Below, one piece after another: positions 1-10,676 of a stretch of 64,000 nt of DNA. The stretch covers positions 61,500,911-61,564,910 of the forward strand of contig OX419760.1 of NCBI GenBank assembly GCA_948567375.1. The letters run 5' to 3'. The notes beneath the pieces are model-generated. The model saw nothing but the letters and a program-made list of their open reading frames with translations. It did no database searches and was not told the origin of the DNA. Position 1 is the stretch's first letter; every line of letters starts with the position of its first letter. Made by a program: the position numbers and the translations under genes. This DNA comes from Lunularia cruciata (Eukaryota > Streptophyta > Marchantiopsida > Lunulariales > Lunulariaceae).

Positions 1-461
1 GGTTTGACCCCTAGATCTCTTGTTCCTAGACTGGTGCCCTAGCCAACTGGTGCCCTAGCCAACTGGTCCACCCTCACTTGTTGTCATAGTGACTGTGCCA
101 CTGTTATCTATACACATGTAGCTTTGGCTAGGAGAGTTTGTTTGATCCCATTCTTGGTGATCTTGGTAGCTTAGGACTTAGATACAAACTGCTCTTATGT
201 CAAATGCCAAATGGTGGCAGAGTTAGTCCCTTTTTGTGTTATGAGATGGAGGGTTTTCATTTAGATTTCTTGTTATTAGACCCCCTCCATTCTCTACTTC
301 TTGTTTGTGCACCACATTTGTGTGAGGTGCCCTGACTTTTGAGTGTTGGTGCTCTGGTGTGCTCTCAATGGTGAGGCTGGAGTGATGACCAATCAGACTA
401 CCTTTGTTTCTCTCCGATGAGGTAGGAAGTGATGACCTACAGACCGTGAGAGTGCGTGTTA
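1..461 (+). repeat. Probable 5' LTR or leader remnant of the DNMT-bearing gypsy element
   Basis: No coding signal is seen. It contains a 20-bp direct duplication (ACTGGTGCCCTAGCCA and neighbours, about 31-67). It lies directly upstream of a degenerate primer-binding-site candidate, which suggests LTR sequence, but no second LTR is in the window to confirm it. Confidence 0.35.
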
Positions 462-478
462 TGATATCAAGTTACAGG
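462..478 (+). other. Candidate degenerate primer binding site (initiator Met tRNA type)
   Basis: TGATATCAAGTTACAGG resembles the plant Met-tRNA primer site TGGTATCAGAGC with G-to-A changes, and sits 5' of gag as expected. The match is weak and rests on position plus partial similarity. Confidence 0.3.
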
Positions 479-526
479 TTGCCCTTTCCCCTAGTGTAGT
501 TATCTTGGTTAGAGTTACATTAGTGG

Positions 527-2211
527 GTGGTGCTTAGTTGGTATTGGCACTTGGTGGTGTTGGCACGTAGTGGTGTTGACACTTGGTGGGGTACTTGCGG
601 TTGCGACTTGCGGTTGCAATTGGTGGTTCGGGTTTGCTATTGTGGTTACTTTGTCACGACGGAGTTCTTTGGAGATTCCAGAGGAGTTAGCCCTGCAATA
701 CGCAGTGGGTTTACTCGGAGTGGTGCTTGGTATCAGCTTGTATCTCAGGTCCTAGTGAGGGAGGAGATTGACTCTGAGTTGGAGTTAGACACAGGAGCTG
801 ATTCAGTTGAGAGTGCACTTGGTGTGTCCGCACCGTTGTTGTGGGACATGGACAAGATTTATGGGGCCTCCAAAGGCCCTAGGCGTTACTTTGGTACAGT
901 GGGTACCATTGAGTTGGATGACTTCATCCAAGAGTTTGACAGTTGGTGTGATCTGCAGCAGATGCGGAACCTAACTTTGTTCACACCCTTCATGGCAAAG
1001 AAGGGGTTGTTTTAGCATCTGGAGGGTCCGCCGATGGATGACTACCATGAGTTCAGGAGAGCTCATTTGGAGGAGATTGAGTTATGGAGACAGTATTGGT
1101 CTCCACACTATGTCTCCATCACTTCAGGCTCGGTGGCTAGGAGTAGATCGGCTGTACCCACGAGCTCTAGCTCGAGTAGTGTTGGTGGAGCTAGTGGAGG
1201 TGCACTAGCTGGAGATAGTGCTACTACGAGTGGAGGTACCGCTGCAGGAGGTGGTATGGTACCGGGGTTTAACCCCATGGTGGAGTTCTTTCTATGTTTG
1301 AGGCAGAACTACCAGGGAGTGCGGACTGACAAGCTGAGGAGCTTGCAGGAGTTCCAGTGGAAGGCTTAAGAGAGCCTACGTGAGGCATACACTCGCATGA
1401 GGCGGCTGATCAGTTTCACTCAGGGAGTTACTAAGGCCCAAGCAGTCTAGTTTTGGTATGGGATACTAGATAGGGAGTGCGACGTAGAGTTCATGATGCT
1501 ACGTTGTTGCAGGCTACTTTGCCCACTTTGGTAGTTGTCTTTGGTTTGGCTGAGCGTATTGAGCTCAATATGGTAGAGGAGAGAGTGGTGACATCTGGAT
1601 TTGGAAGGGAGACCTCATCCACGGCTGTGACTTATTCTAGAGTGCAGTAGAGTGCACCACGCCCAGTTGGTTTTTGAGGACAGGGTGGACAGCCCAGATC
1701 CTATGGAGCAAGTGGGGGGCCTAGTGGAGTTAGTCCCTTACCCTCATTTTTAGGTCAGCAGCAGCCATTGAGTGGTGGTGTTGCTTGTTGGACTTGTGGT
1801 GGACCTCACCATAGGAGAGAGTGTACTCAGGGCAGCGGACCTGATACCTTTGGTGCATCACAGCCAGCACAGAGGCAGTGTGAGCATTGCCACAGATTTG
1901 GTCACACTAGTGACCGGTATTTTGACCTACACCCGGAGTTACGGAGTGGTAGGGCTGCTATGGTGGGTAGTAGAGGAGCTCTAGTTCATGGAGGACAAGG
2001 TGGTAGAGGTGGTGGTAGAGGATCTACACCTAGTAGGGGTGCAGTACCTGCCCTTACTTCTGACACAGCTATGGCTACTTGGATTGAGCAGTTGGAGCAA
2101 AGATTGGCTAGTATGGCTATTGCTCAGAGGAGATCAGATTCGGGTGCTGAGGCTTCCACCTCATATGCTGGTGATAGAGATGCTTTGGACTTCATGTGTG
2201 GAGCAGCATAG
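527..2211 (+). pseudogene. gag remnant of the DNMT-bearing gypsy element
   Basis: Three reading-frame pieces (527-1015, 1034-1369, 1768-2211) are separated by stops and small frame changes. The middle piece has a charged helix-like part (HEFRRAHLEEIELWRQYW) followed by a Ser/Gly/Ala-rich linker. The last piece carries two zinc knuckles. The first, CWTCGGPHHRREC, is one residue short of CX2CX4HX4C. The second, CEHCHRFGHTSDRY, has Tyr in place of the last Cys. Gag forms the particle and the knuckles bind RNA; both knuckles look damaged. TAA at 1376 and TAG at 1448 fit former CAA and CAG codons. This is non-functional as written. Confidence 0.75.
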
Positions 2212-2689
2212 GTGGATGCATCTGCAGCAGTGACTAGGAGTGCAGTACGTGCTCTAGAGCCTAGAGGAGCATCAGTGGAGTTGGACCCACAGAGAGGAGA
2301 GGTTGGGAGACAGGTCAGACTTCCCTAGTCTTCCACGCTATCTGAGGCATTGCAAACAACATCTATGGTTCCTAGACGTCCCAGTGTAGGTGTGGTAGGT
2401 GGTGATGGAGTACATGATGGACTACCTGCTAGTCAGCCACCTGCTACTATAGAGATTGAGTCTAGCATGATGTTGGGGGCGGCTCAGCTGATTATGCGGC
2501 GTCCTTTGTTTTCGGCCAGTGATATGTTTACATTGGGAGTTGACCCAGCCCCAATACTCCGGTTGGCTGCCACGTTGTGTGAGAGTAGGGATGGTGCAGT
2601 TCCTACTACTAGAGCAGAGGTGGTTGGTAGTGGAGCTGACTTGGTTGAGAAGCATGGGGTCCGTTCAACGACCAGTGGTTTATGGTAGG

Positions 2690-3530
2690 CAGCAGCGGCT
2701 AGACTGGAGGAGTTGCCAACTAGACCGGCCTTTGAGAGAGCGCGGTTCACACCTGGTGTTGTCCTATTGGATAACCAAAGGGGGATTTTTCATTTGGTGG
2801 GACCTTCAAGGAAGGTCTATACACCACAGAGAGTCTTGTTAGACTCTGGTGCGTAGCCTCTTATGTTGGGGAAGGCTGCTGTTATTGGTTTGGAGTTACG
2901 GAAGACCGATTTGGAGAGGTGTCCATTTTAGATCTAGACATCTCTAGGTGGTGGTTTGACACAGTACATCACACGTGGAGAGCTTGTTGTCCAGGTTCAG
3001 CCTGGTCATCCGACTGATAGCTCGGTGGTGAGAGCTCAGGCTATTGCGACAATAGCTGAGTCATATGATGTGCTAGTTGGGGGAGTAGTGTTATACCCCA
3101 TGGGTTTCAGCATTGACTATTGGGAGGAGATAGCCTCTTATAGACCTGGTTGGCAGTCTGGTGAGGGACGGGTATGTCACCTACCAGTATGCTTTAGTAG
3201 TGGCAGTCTTGGCTCACTACAGTCTAGGACCATGGCAGCATCAGTTTTAGCTTTCAGTGGTGCAGTTACTTGGCTTGGTGACTTGTTGGAGGGGAACGCC
3301 CATGCAAAGGATACTCCAGTACCAGAGGAGATCACTCGGCTTTGGAGTATGAGTGGGATTGTTCCATCCACCTTGGATGTTCCATTGTGGAGTTCAGAGG
3401 AGGCATTGCAGCAGCATGCAGATCAATTGGTGCAGCAGGCTTGGAGTGGAGCCTTTGTACCATCAGGAGATGAGTGTGAGGATGAGCCTCCAGAGGCAAT
3501 TGCTTTGACACCTCTGGATATCACACTCAT
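2690..3530 (+). pseudogene. Aspartic protease and linker region of the DNMT-bearing gypsy pol
   Basis: RVLLDSGA at about 2830-2853 is the catalytic loop of a retropepsin; the next codon is TAG (2854-2856), probably a former CAG. Downstream, SYDVLVGGVVLYPMGFSIDY (about 3062-3121) matches the C-terminal strand region that in plant gypsy proteases reads 'YDVLLGxxxL'. The open frame 2956-3717 then continues through an acidic linker directly into the methyltransferase domain, so protease and methyltransferase belonged to one polyprotein. Confidence 0.7.
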
Positions 3531-3540
3531 TGCTTGGCAG

Positions 3541-3861
3541 TATCCTGTAGAGGGGATATGCCTATTGGAGTTGTTTGGTGGGATCAGCACCGGACTAGCT
3601 GCGGTGTTACAGGCGGGTATCCGAATACAGAGGTACTTGTATGTAGAGAGGGATGAGACTGCTAGGCAAGTCTCTCTACATCATATGGCACACTTGGCCT
3701 ATCGGTATCCAGAGTAATTACGGATGTCAGCAGTCAGAGGTTACCAGAAGGCCCTACCAGGAGACATTTCCTTACTGGGAGCACATGACCTAGAGAAACA
3801 TGGGCCTATTCACTTGGTGATTTTTGGATGGCCATGTCAGAGACATACACATGCGGGCCGC
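3541..3861 (+). pseudogene. Cytosine-5 DNA methyltransferase domain of the retrotransposon, N-terminal half
   Basis: This half carries the SAM-binding and catalytic motifs of the C5-cytosine methyltransferase family. Motif I is LLELFGGISTGLAAVLQAG, followed by the motif II acidic strand YLYVERDETARQ. Motif IV is HLVIFGWPCQRHTHAGR, with the catalytic Cys in a Pro-Cys-Gln context. The family transfers a methyl group from S-adenosylmethionine to C5 of cytosine in DNA. It sits in frame after the protease linker. A TAA at 3715-3717 interrupts it (fits a former CAA). The E4 insertion begins at 3862, just after HAGR, and separates it from the C-terminal half. Assignment to the C5 methyltransferase family is firm from motifs I and IV; activity of this copy is excluded by the breaks. 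Confidence 0.87.
3858..3861. repeat. 4-bp target-site duplication of E4 (left copy, CCGC)
   Basis: CCGC precedes the E4 end TGTTGGGGAAA; the same CCGC follows the other end at 6983-6986. Removing E4 and one copy rejoins the methyltransferase reading frame. Confidence 0.75.
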
Positions 3862-4539
3862 TGTTGGGGAAATTGTTGGCCTCGAGAGTGCACCGAGCAC
3901 CTGGCTGCTTGTGGTTAGTTTGCCGTTATTGTAGTTGATTTAGAGTTTCTCGTAGTCTATCATTCTCTTCCTATTCCTAGTGTGTTGGAAATCTCAACTA
4001 TGTAAAATTTTGGGTTTTCCTTTGTTTCCTGATGTTGGGCTTCTCGAGGGTTTGTGTTTGTCTTTGGCCTTCGCAGAACTGGCGAGTTCATGCAGGTTCT
4101 GCTACGGTTTCGGACCCGACGGTCCCTAGGAATGGCTGGGAATTTCACAAACAACAAATAGTATTCTATTTGGCTCAACCCGGCACCCAGACTACTGAAC
4201 CAAACCATTCATATAGACAGAATGAGAGCTCCTAAAATGGAACTTCCTCTACGCTTGTCAAAGATCAAACACACCATTTCTCAAGATTTGTCATTCATAA
4301 AATTCCAACTGCAAGGTTCACAAGTTTGGAAAAGCCAACCAATTCCAGTTCATATGGAGTATGCACTAAATTATGACAGAAAATCATTTCAGCTGGTGCC
4401 TTCACACGCACTCTGTCCGATAACAGTAAAGACGACTCACCCTCCGGACTTCTTCCTTCACCTCCCAGCAGCACTCCCATCAATGCTTTCTCCTCTGAAC
4501 ACCCTCTGTCTCTCTCAAAAGTTCCTGCAAACTTCTCTC

Positions 4540-5800
4540 TTGAGACTCCTTTGGCATTTCCCAAAAACTGTCAATCCTTCTCACTGTGAAAAACTCAACT
4601 CCTGCCCAACCTTGCCAACTTCCCTCTCGAAATCCTCTGCAACTTTCTCTCTTGAAACTCCTCTCCTCATTTCCGAAAACTGGCAGCTCTTCTCACTTTT
4701 GATATTTCTCCATCGCTTCCCTACTGTCTTCTCCCAAAATCCTCTGCACTTTCCCAAAATTGGCAGCTGTTCTCACTTTCGATAATTCTCCATCACTTCC
4801 CTACTGTCTTCTCTCGAAATCCTCTGCACTTTCCCAAAAACCCTACTGTTCTTTTCTCGAAATCCTCTGCACTTTCCCAAAACTCTTCCCCTCATTTCCC
4901 AAAAACTGGCAGCTCTTCTCACTTTCGATAATTCTCCATCACTTCCCTACTGTCTTCTCTCGAAATCCTCTGCACTTTCCCGAAAACTCTACTGTTCTTT
5001 TCTAGAAATCTTCTGCAACTTTCTCTCTCTGAAACTCCTCTCTTGATTTCCCAAAAACTGGTAGCCCTTCTCACCTTTCAATAATTCTCAATACTTCCAT
5101 ACTGTCTTCTCTCAAAATTCTCTGCACTTTCCCAAAACTCTTCTCCTCATTTCCCAAAACTGGCAGCTGTTCTCACTTTCGATAATTCTCCATCACTTCC
5201 CTACTGTCTTTTCTCGAAATCCTCTGCACTTTCCCAAAAACCCTACTGTTCTTTTCTCAAAATCCTTTGCACTTTCCCGAAACTCTTCTCCTTATTTCCC
5301 GAAATTGGCAGCTCTTCTCACTTTCGATAATTCTCCATCACTTCCTTACTGTCTTCTCTCGAAATCCTCTGCACTTTCCTGAAACTCTACTATCTTCCCT
5401 TCTCATTCCCCGAAACCCTTTTCGATCCTCTGTCCTTCCAAAACCCTACTGTCCTTTCTTGAAATCTTTTGCAACTTTCTCTCTCTGAAACTCCTCTCTG
5501 GATTTCCCAAAATTTGGCAGATCTTCTCACTTTCAATATTTCTCCCTCACTTCCCTACTGTTTCTCTCGAAATCCTCTGCACTTTCCCAAAAACCCTACT
5601 GTCCTTTCTTGAAATCTTCTGCAATTTTCTCTCTCTGAAACTCCTCTTTGGATTTCCCAAAATTTGGCAGCTCTTCTCACTTTTGATATTTCTCCATCAC
5701 TTCCCTACTGTTTCTCTCAAAATCCCCTGCACTTTCCCGAAACTCTTCTCCTCATTTCCCAAAACTGGCAGTCCTTCTCACTGTGAAAAACTCAACTCCT
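4540..5800. repeat. CT-rich tandem repeat array inside E4
   Basis: Units built around CTCGAAATCCTCTGCACTTT and GATAATTCTCCATCACTTCC recur about 10 times. Spacing is irregular: the second motif starts at about 4780, 4926, 5180 and 5324, giving a near-146-bp higher-order spacing in places. Long open frames here (rich in Phe, Leu, Ser, Pro) are by-products of the repeat composition, not genes. Confidence 0.8.
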
Positions 5801-5829
5801 GCCCAACCTTGCCAACTTCCCTCTTGGCC

Positions 5830-6895
5830 CAAGAGAGAAACACGGGATCTTCCTGCATGACCCTAGAATCTAAGACCCAACGATACCCAGTTCCTGTCTA
5901 CTTCCTCCACATTCATCAACCATAGGGACCCAAACTGGCCTGCTCCACGATCTCGTTGTAGCAAAATCCTTCTTAGCCAACATATGTCGAGAAAAAGTCA
6001 ACTAAACGGTGAGCAATTCGACTTCCATGTGTTCAAACACAGCAGAGCATCTGAACCCGCATTTGCTGTGGACGGGGAGAGGATTTGAACACAACTAGTA
6101 CATCCACATATAGAAGCTGAAAACTTCTGCACAGTCCAATTATCCTTCACCATGAAGATGGAGAGCCAAGAAATACATGCAAAGCCCCCTTCGTAATCAA
6201 CCCAGTCCCTTCCACCTCCTTTTTGGACTCCCCTACAACAATGAGCTTGTCATAAACTCATACTTCTGTGCTCCTCCCCTTTCTATCTCACACTAGGAAT
6301 CATCCTTTACTTTTCCTATAACCCTGACGCCTCCACCCTTTAGAGTTCTCGAACTCCTACACGCAGGACCTTTCTAACCTTTCATTACAACACCATAATC
6401 ATCTCCCACCCGCCTTCCATTCTCGGCTAAACACCCCATTACACCGGTCCAAGTATAGAATATGCACGTCTTGGCCGAAGGACCCTCATGCCAAATTTGA
6501 ATCTCTTCGCGTGGTGTCCAATCCTTTCTCCGTTAGCCCTGATGAACACAGGATAGTGCGAGCTAATGCAAATGGAGCTGCTACATCGTTCCTAGCCAAT
6601 AACAGAGAATGTTTCCTAGATCATGCTGTAAACTCCCTGAACTCTGTAACTAGCCAACTGCAATGGCCTCATGCAGTTCGGCACCACGTGAAAGTGCCCT
6701 CGGGCTTGCTTACTTTGGTGTTCATGATAGCAGCCAAGGCATTGATACCTACCTCCCCAAATCTGAAAGGAAGGACCTCGTCTCACTTACAGACCTTGGC
6801 TAACAAACACTCCACCCCCAAACCTGGACGTTGTTACAATCTCATTCCCCGAGCATAGAGTTTCTATCCACCTATTCTCTGCACTGAACCACCCC
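5830..6895. other. Non-repetitive part of E4, no recognisable content
   Basis: I see no domain, RNA gene or repeat here. A 115-codon open frame at 6511-6858 has no recognisable motif and no homologous counterpart in E1 or E2, so I do not call it a gene. Confidence 0.4.
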
Positions 6896-6982
6896 AATTT
6901 GGGGCTTCTGTCTAGCCAACTCCTCTTCTTGAAATCCTGCAACCACTCCTTACCACTCTCATCTGGCCTTTTCCCGATGACA

Positions 6983-7665
6983 CCGCGGTTTGGGTCTTTA
7001 GGATCCTTGTTCTGGTGTGTTTTGGGAGATGTTACGGATACTACATCTCCAGGTTCATCTGTCTATTTCTCCAGCTTACCTTTTTGTGGAACGTTCCTTT
7101 GATGGGTGATTCTTGCACTAGAGTGGTGGCGTGTACACATCAGGTCTATTCTTGGATGGGACCTGCTGTATTGTTAGATGCAGCCAGAGTGGGATCACGG
7201 GCTCATTGTCTTCGTCTTTGGTGGAAAAATCTCTTACCCAAAGAGGTTCTATAGCGTGCTTATGATGGGATTCAACGATTGGACCACATCCTTGTTGATG
7301 ATATCTTGGATGTTGGGTGTCAGTCTCAGATAGTGGTAGTGGCTGATAGGTCACCTATGGCAATGGTGAACCTAGTTGGACAGCCTAGAGCCGCATTTCC
7401 CACACTCATGAGTTTCCCAAGCTCTCATGCTTTTTGAGAGGGAGGACTTGGACTTGTTTGGGACTCACAGTTACAGCAGTTGGTGGAGCCCAACGCTGAT
7501 GAGAGAGAGCGGGTGATGGGTTTTTGCATCGGTATTACCGCTATTCCAATAGTGTCAGAGGCATCCAAGCGTCAAGTGTTAGATCAGGCTATGGACCTGA
7601 ACTGTTTGACTTGGATTGTGAGCCTTGGCTTGGCAGAGCAGCGTAGGATGCACTTGATAGGCATC
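6983..7665 (+). pseudogene. Cytosine-5 DNA methyltransferase domain of the retrotransposon, C-terminal half
   Basis: After the CCGC duplication the methyltransferase continues. FWEMLRIL helix sequence is followed by AYLFVE and, after a one-base frameshift at about 7089, NVPLMGD: together these are motif VI (ENV). Next comes SRAHCLRLWWKNLL (motif VIII-like). The motif IX/X region reads NADERERVMGFCIGIT then SEASKRQVLDQAMDLNCL, resembling the closing block of the DNMT3/DRM group (Met-Gly-Phe-Pro ... Leu-Gly). Stops at 7252 (TAG) and 7437 (TGA) fit former CAG and CGA codons. The domain order I-IV-VI-VIII-IX-X is canonical, not circularly permuted as in plant DRM enzymes. Confidence 0.83.
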
Positions 7666-8609
7666 TTCACTCGGATACTTGTGAGCCATGTGCCTATCAA
7701 GATGATTCAAGCACATGCTGGGGGCGATGGACCGAGTGGACATGGTATTCTTGGGACACATCCAGTAGCTACTAGGGAGAGTGGTCTACTTAGAGTCCAT
7801 CTAGGTGAGTGTGGGCTACTTGGTTTACACCCTTGGTCCACATGGGATGTAGCCAGAGGACGTGTGGAGCTTGTAGCCAGAGTGGAGGGAGTTTTTCACA
7901 TAGAGGTTGGGACCTCTAGTGGTCGGGAGCATGACACTATTGCTACCAAGGGCCCAGTGTAGCAGTCAGTCAGTACGTCTTCCACTCCTATTACAGTTAC
8001 AAAGGATACTTGGGAGCCAGATCTTGGACCCAAGCTTATTGGAGAGGAAAGACAAAGGGTTTGGAGGTTCTTGAGGAGTCACACAAGTTGTTTTGCCTTT
8101 AGTATGAAGGATTTGGGTGCTTTGAAGGGATTGGGTATACGGATTGAGCTGACTAGCAACACACCAGTTTTCCAACATCCTTATTGATATAGTGAGATGG
8201 AGAGGACATTGATTCAAAGCCGGAGTAGTGACCTTTTTGAGGCTGGTTTGGTGGAGATTTCACATGGAAAGTTTGCATCAGCAATAGTGATGCCAACCAA
8301 GAAGGATATGCATGGCAACTATACAGATAGGCGGATGTGTGGAGATTACCGTCCTATCAACCGATAGACCAAGGTTGATTGGTATGCCATGCCTACACCA
8401 AAGGAGATTTTTGATGCAATTGGGCATGCAAAGGTCTTCAGTACTTTGGATCTTTGAGCGGGATATCATCAGTTGCCGATCAAGGAGGAGGATAAGTCCA
8501 AGACAACATTTTGGGCTATTGATCCTCATGGCAAGGATGTGTTATATCAGTGGATGTTCTTACTATTTGGGTTGAAGAATGCTCCTACTGAGTTCCAGAG
8601 ACAGACTTC
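7666..8609 (+). pseudogene. Linker and truncated reverse transcriptase of the DNMT-bearing gypsy element
   Basis: After about 300 bp of degenerate linker, Ty3/gypsy RT motifs appear. These are the primer-grip approach (FEAGLVEISHGKFASAIV), MCGDYRPINR, AKVFSTLDL with the first catalytic Asp (then a TGA that fits a former CGA), AGYHQLPIKEEDKSKTTFW, and LLFGLKNAPTEFQR. Sequence then switches at about 8609 to an E3 fragment, so the second catalytic pair (xDD) and everything 3' are missing. It follows the methyltransferase in the same orientation, which places the DNMT domain between protease and RT. Confidence 0.85.
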
Positions 8610-8790
8610 TGTTCATGTCCCTTGCAAAAAACCTTTTCCTGTTCCTGTCCTTTGCAAAACCTTTTTCTGTTCCTTTCACAAAATTTCCAACTACCACTCC
8701 TTACCAAGCTCATCTGACATTTTTATTTTTTTTTGAAAACTCTCTACTGTCCCGTCCTCATCACTCTATTCTGGCCTTTTCCCGACGACA
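8610..8790 (-). mobile_element. E3: 5' fragment of an E-family element
   Basis: On the - strand it starts TGTCGTCGGGAAAAGG and runs through the same sequence as the start of E2 (33764 onward), including the AGGAACAG/AAAAGG minisatellite units. It is truncated at about 8610 against gypsy RT. Right flank is CCGT, again CG-centred, inside the P0 coding region. Confidence 0.75.
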
Positions 8791-9828
8791 CCGTTAAGAA
8801 GTCATCTTACATGAGATCATGGGAAGAAAAGTGTAGTCAGAGATGCACTGGTGTGTAGAGAGGAAGTCAGGAGAGTTAGTCCGGGAACCAGTATGAAGAG
8901 TAACAAGCGGTATTCTTCTACAAGATGTTTGCAAGGGAGCCAATCAATTGGACAAAGTGTTTTCATCAGTGTGCAAGACAGATGGTGTGGAACTTGTGAG
9001 ACAAGTCACCTCCACACTACATTGTGCCATTTGCAGCCCACTTCTATTTGGGACTGAACTTGCTGAACACGACAGAGAGACACAAGATAATGTTGCACCT
9101 CCACCCTAATTTGAGAAGAGATGTTGATGGAGAGGAGTAGTAATACATCTTGCAGATAAGGAGCAATGACGAGTACTATGCGTAGACGAGGCAGAGTGTG
9201 CAGTTGAAGGTTAACACTCCAAAGTCAAAGAAGAGGAATCAACAAGGCAAAGAAGAAGAAGCGGTGACAAGACCTCAAAAGACGAGGAAAGCAAACCCAA
9301 GGAGAGACTTGGTGGTAATTGCGTTGTCAGACAAGGAGTCAGAAGGAGAGGCCGAGTGCAAGGAAGAAGACTTGGACAAGGGGGAAGAACCTGAATTCAT
9401 GTTGCAGGGTGGTGACACAAGCAACAAGAGTGACGATGGAGTGGAGATGTAGTCAGTACCCAAGGACAAAGGAAAGCTGGAAATAGAAGAAGAATGTAAC
9501 CTACATGCAAAAGAAGAAGTTCTAGAGTAAGAGAAGAAGAGGATGATCATTCAACAAGGAGTTCACTCCAGACAAAAGGTGAAGTATGAAGTGGGACCAA
9601 GTAAGGTAAGAGAAGTGGAGAGTGGAAGTTTGGGGAGCAAAGAATCCATTCCCATAAGGCGATTGCAGCTGAGAAGATGAGTATCAAGTGAAGAAGAGGC
9701 AAAGAAGGAGAAAAATCCGCAAGTTGAGGTAAATGCAAGTGGAGGAGTAGAGTATTTGTGGGAGGTTGTGTGCCCATTGTTAGTAAAGTTGGAGCACAAG
9801 AAGAAGGAAATGCAGTCAAAGTGTCCAA
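8791..9828 (+). pseudogene. P0: 5' part of an M/P-family element (coiled-coil gag-like protein)
   Basis: Homologous to M2 positions 43500 down to about 42600 and then to the acidic and leucine-rich parts. Recognisable blocks are VFFYKMFAREPINW, HKIMLHLHPNLRRDVD, YILQIRSNDEYYA, then a basic segment, an acidic segment (9300-9450), and the start of a coiled coil. Relative to M1 and M2 it lacks an internal part of the N-terminal domain (junction near 8906) and has several stops, including adjacent TAG TAA at 9139-9144 where homologues read Gln-Gln. It ends in the middle of a codon run at 9828, and the same protein resumes at 31443 (P1). Confidence 0.75.
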
Positions 9829-10375
9829 TGTTGTAAGGACAGTAATCTATGTGAACCATTGGTGGATTTGGTGGGAGACTTTTGTTGACTTTACGTTACA
9901 ATGACTTTGGCATTTTGTTATGTTATTGTGCCTTGGGAATACCTTTCATGCCATTATAAAGTTGGAAGTTATTGTGTGTTGCCATAAGCTTGAGGAAGTT
10001 TCAAGGGTTGAGTAAACTCATAAGTCCTTCTATGTTTCAAGAGCTCAGAGGGTTTGAAAAATGATGCATGAGCTTGGGAGTTTCTTTGTGCTCCACCAAC
10101 TTAGGGCTTAAATTTATGTTACACAAGCTTGGGATTTTGTTTGTGTTATTGGATTTTGGGGGTATTTCATTAAGTAATTTTGAGCAAAAGAGTTGGTTTG
10201 GGATTTTCCATGTTGAGTAGTGACAAAGTGGCCTAAGAAGGTTTTTTGAGTGGATAGAGGCTAAAGAAAAATGCCTTGAAAGGGTTTGGTGGTGACAGGG
10301 CCAAAGGACTGGGGACATATGCTTTGAGAGGCTTGCTGATTGGAGGGGGTACTTCAAAGGCTTATGGACAGAAGA
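9829..10375. other. Left part of E1, non-coding
   Basis: T-rich sequence with short degenerate repetitions of GCTTGGGA(T/G)TTT. No open frame with recognisable content. It abuts the chromovirus 5' LTR at 10376. Confidence 0.5.
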
Positions 10376-10445
10376 TGTAACAATATGGAGTTTAGAGACG
10401 AAGTTAGTTGGGCTTACGAAGTAGAGAATAAGACAAAATAGCCTA

Positions 10446-10458
10446 GAATATTCTAGAA
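10446..10458 (+). promoter_or_regulatory. Heat-shock-element-like site in the 5' LTR
   Basis: GAATATTCTAGAA is three perfectly spaced inverted units (GAAnnTTCnnGAA), the heat shock factor recognition layout. Further GAA/TTC pairs follow at 10467-10486. Confidence 0.6.
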
Positions 10459-10676
10459 GCATCTAAGAAACTTCTTGGGAAGCTTCCTAACTAGTTAACT
10501 TGTGCCCTAAGTAGGTAGCTTCTAGAAGGAAGCTTCTAACTAGCTTAGCTTGCACGCCAAGTAGGCGGCTTCTAGATGGAAGCTTCTTGAGAAGCTTCCT
10601 AGTTAACTTGGCTTGCACTCCAAGAAAGCGGCTCAAGGAAGCTTCTTGAGAAGCTTCAAGAGTCTTGTATGCTACC

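Larger units (their letters stand above)
3862..6982 (-). mobile_element. E4: non-coding LTR-like insertion with 4-bp CG-centred duplication
   Basis: The 3121-bp insertion reads, on the - strand, TGTCATCGGGAAAAGGCCAG at its start and ends CCCCAACA. The start matches E2 at 33764 and E3 at 8790. The other end (about 3862-3960) matches the ends of E1 (about 31385-31442) and E2 (about 35340-35418). It is flanked by CCGC on both sides. It holds a CT-rich tandem array and no recognisable protein domain. TG...CA ends and the short duplication suggest a solo LTR or an LTR-derived non-autonomous element; its autonomous partner is not in the window. Confidence 0.75.
1..8609 (+). mobile_element. Decayed Ty3/gypsy retrotransposon carrying a DNA methyltransferase domain
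   Basis: Order on the + strand is a leader or LTR remnant, gag with zinc knuckles, retropepsin (DSGA at 2842-2853), a cytosine-5 DNA methyltransferase domain, then reverse transcriptase up to the GLKNAPTEFQR block. It is cut off there by an E3 fragment, so the YxDD box, RNase H, integrase and 3' LTR are absent. E4 (3862-6982) is inserted inside the methyltransferase. Many in-frame stops are present and nearly all can be explained by CAA, CAG or CGA becoming TAA, TAG or TGA. The copy is dead. Its family is Ty3/gypsy by the RT motifs; the finer lineage cannot be assigned. Confidence 0.85.

Noticed and set aside
2422-2750. - strand ORFs overlapping the gag-protease linker
   Set aside because: Antisense shadows of the + strand element; no motif and no homologue elsewhere in the window.
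4222-5925. Series of open frames rich in Phe, Leu, Ser, Pro (up to 187 codons)
   Set aside because: They are translations of the CT-rich tandem array in E4; frame and sequence simply repeat with the units and no domain is visible.
6511-6858. 115-codon ORF in the non-repetitive part of E4
   Set aside because: No motif, no counterpart in other E copies, and length within chance expectation.
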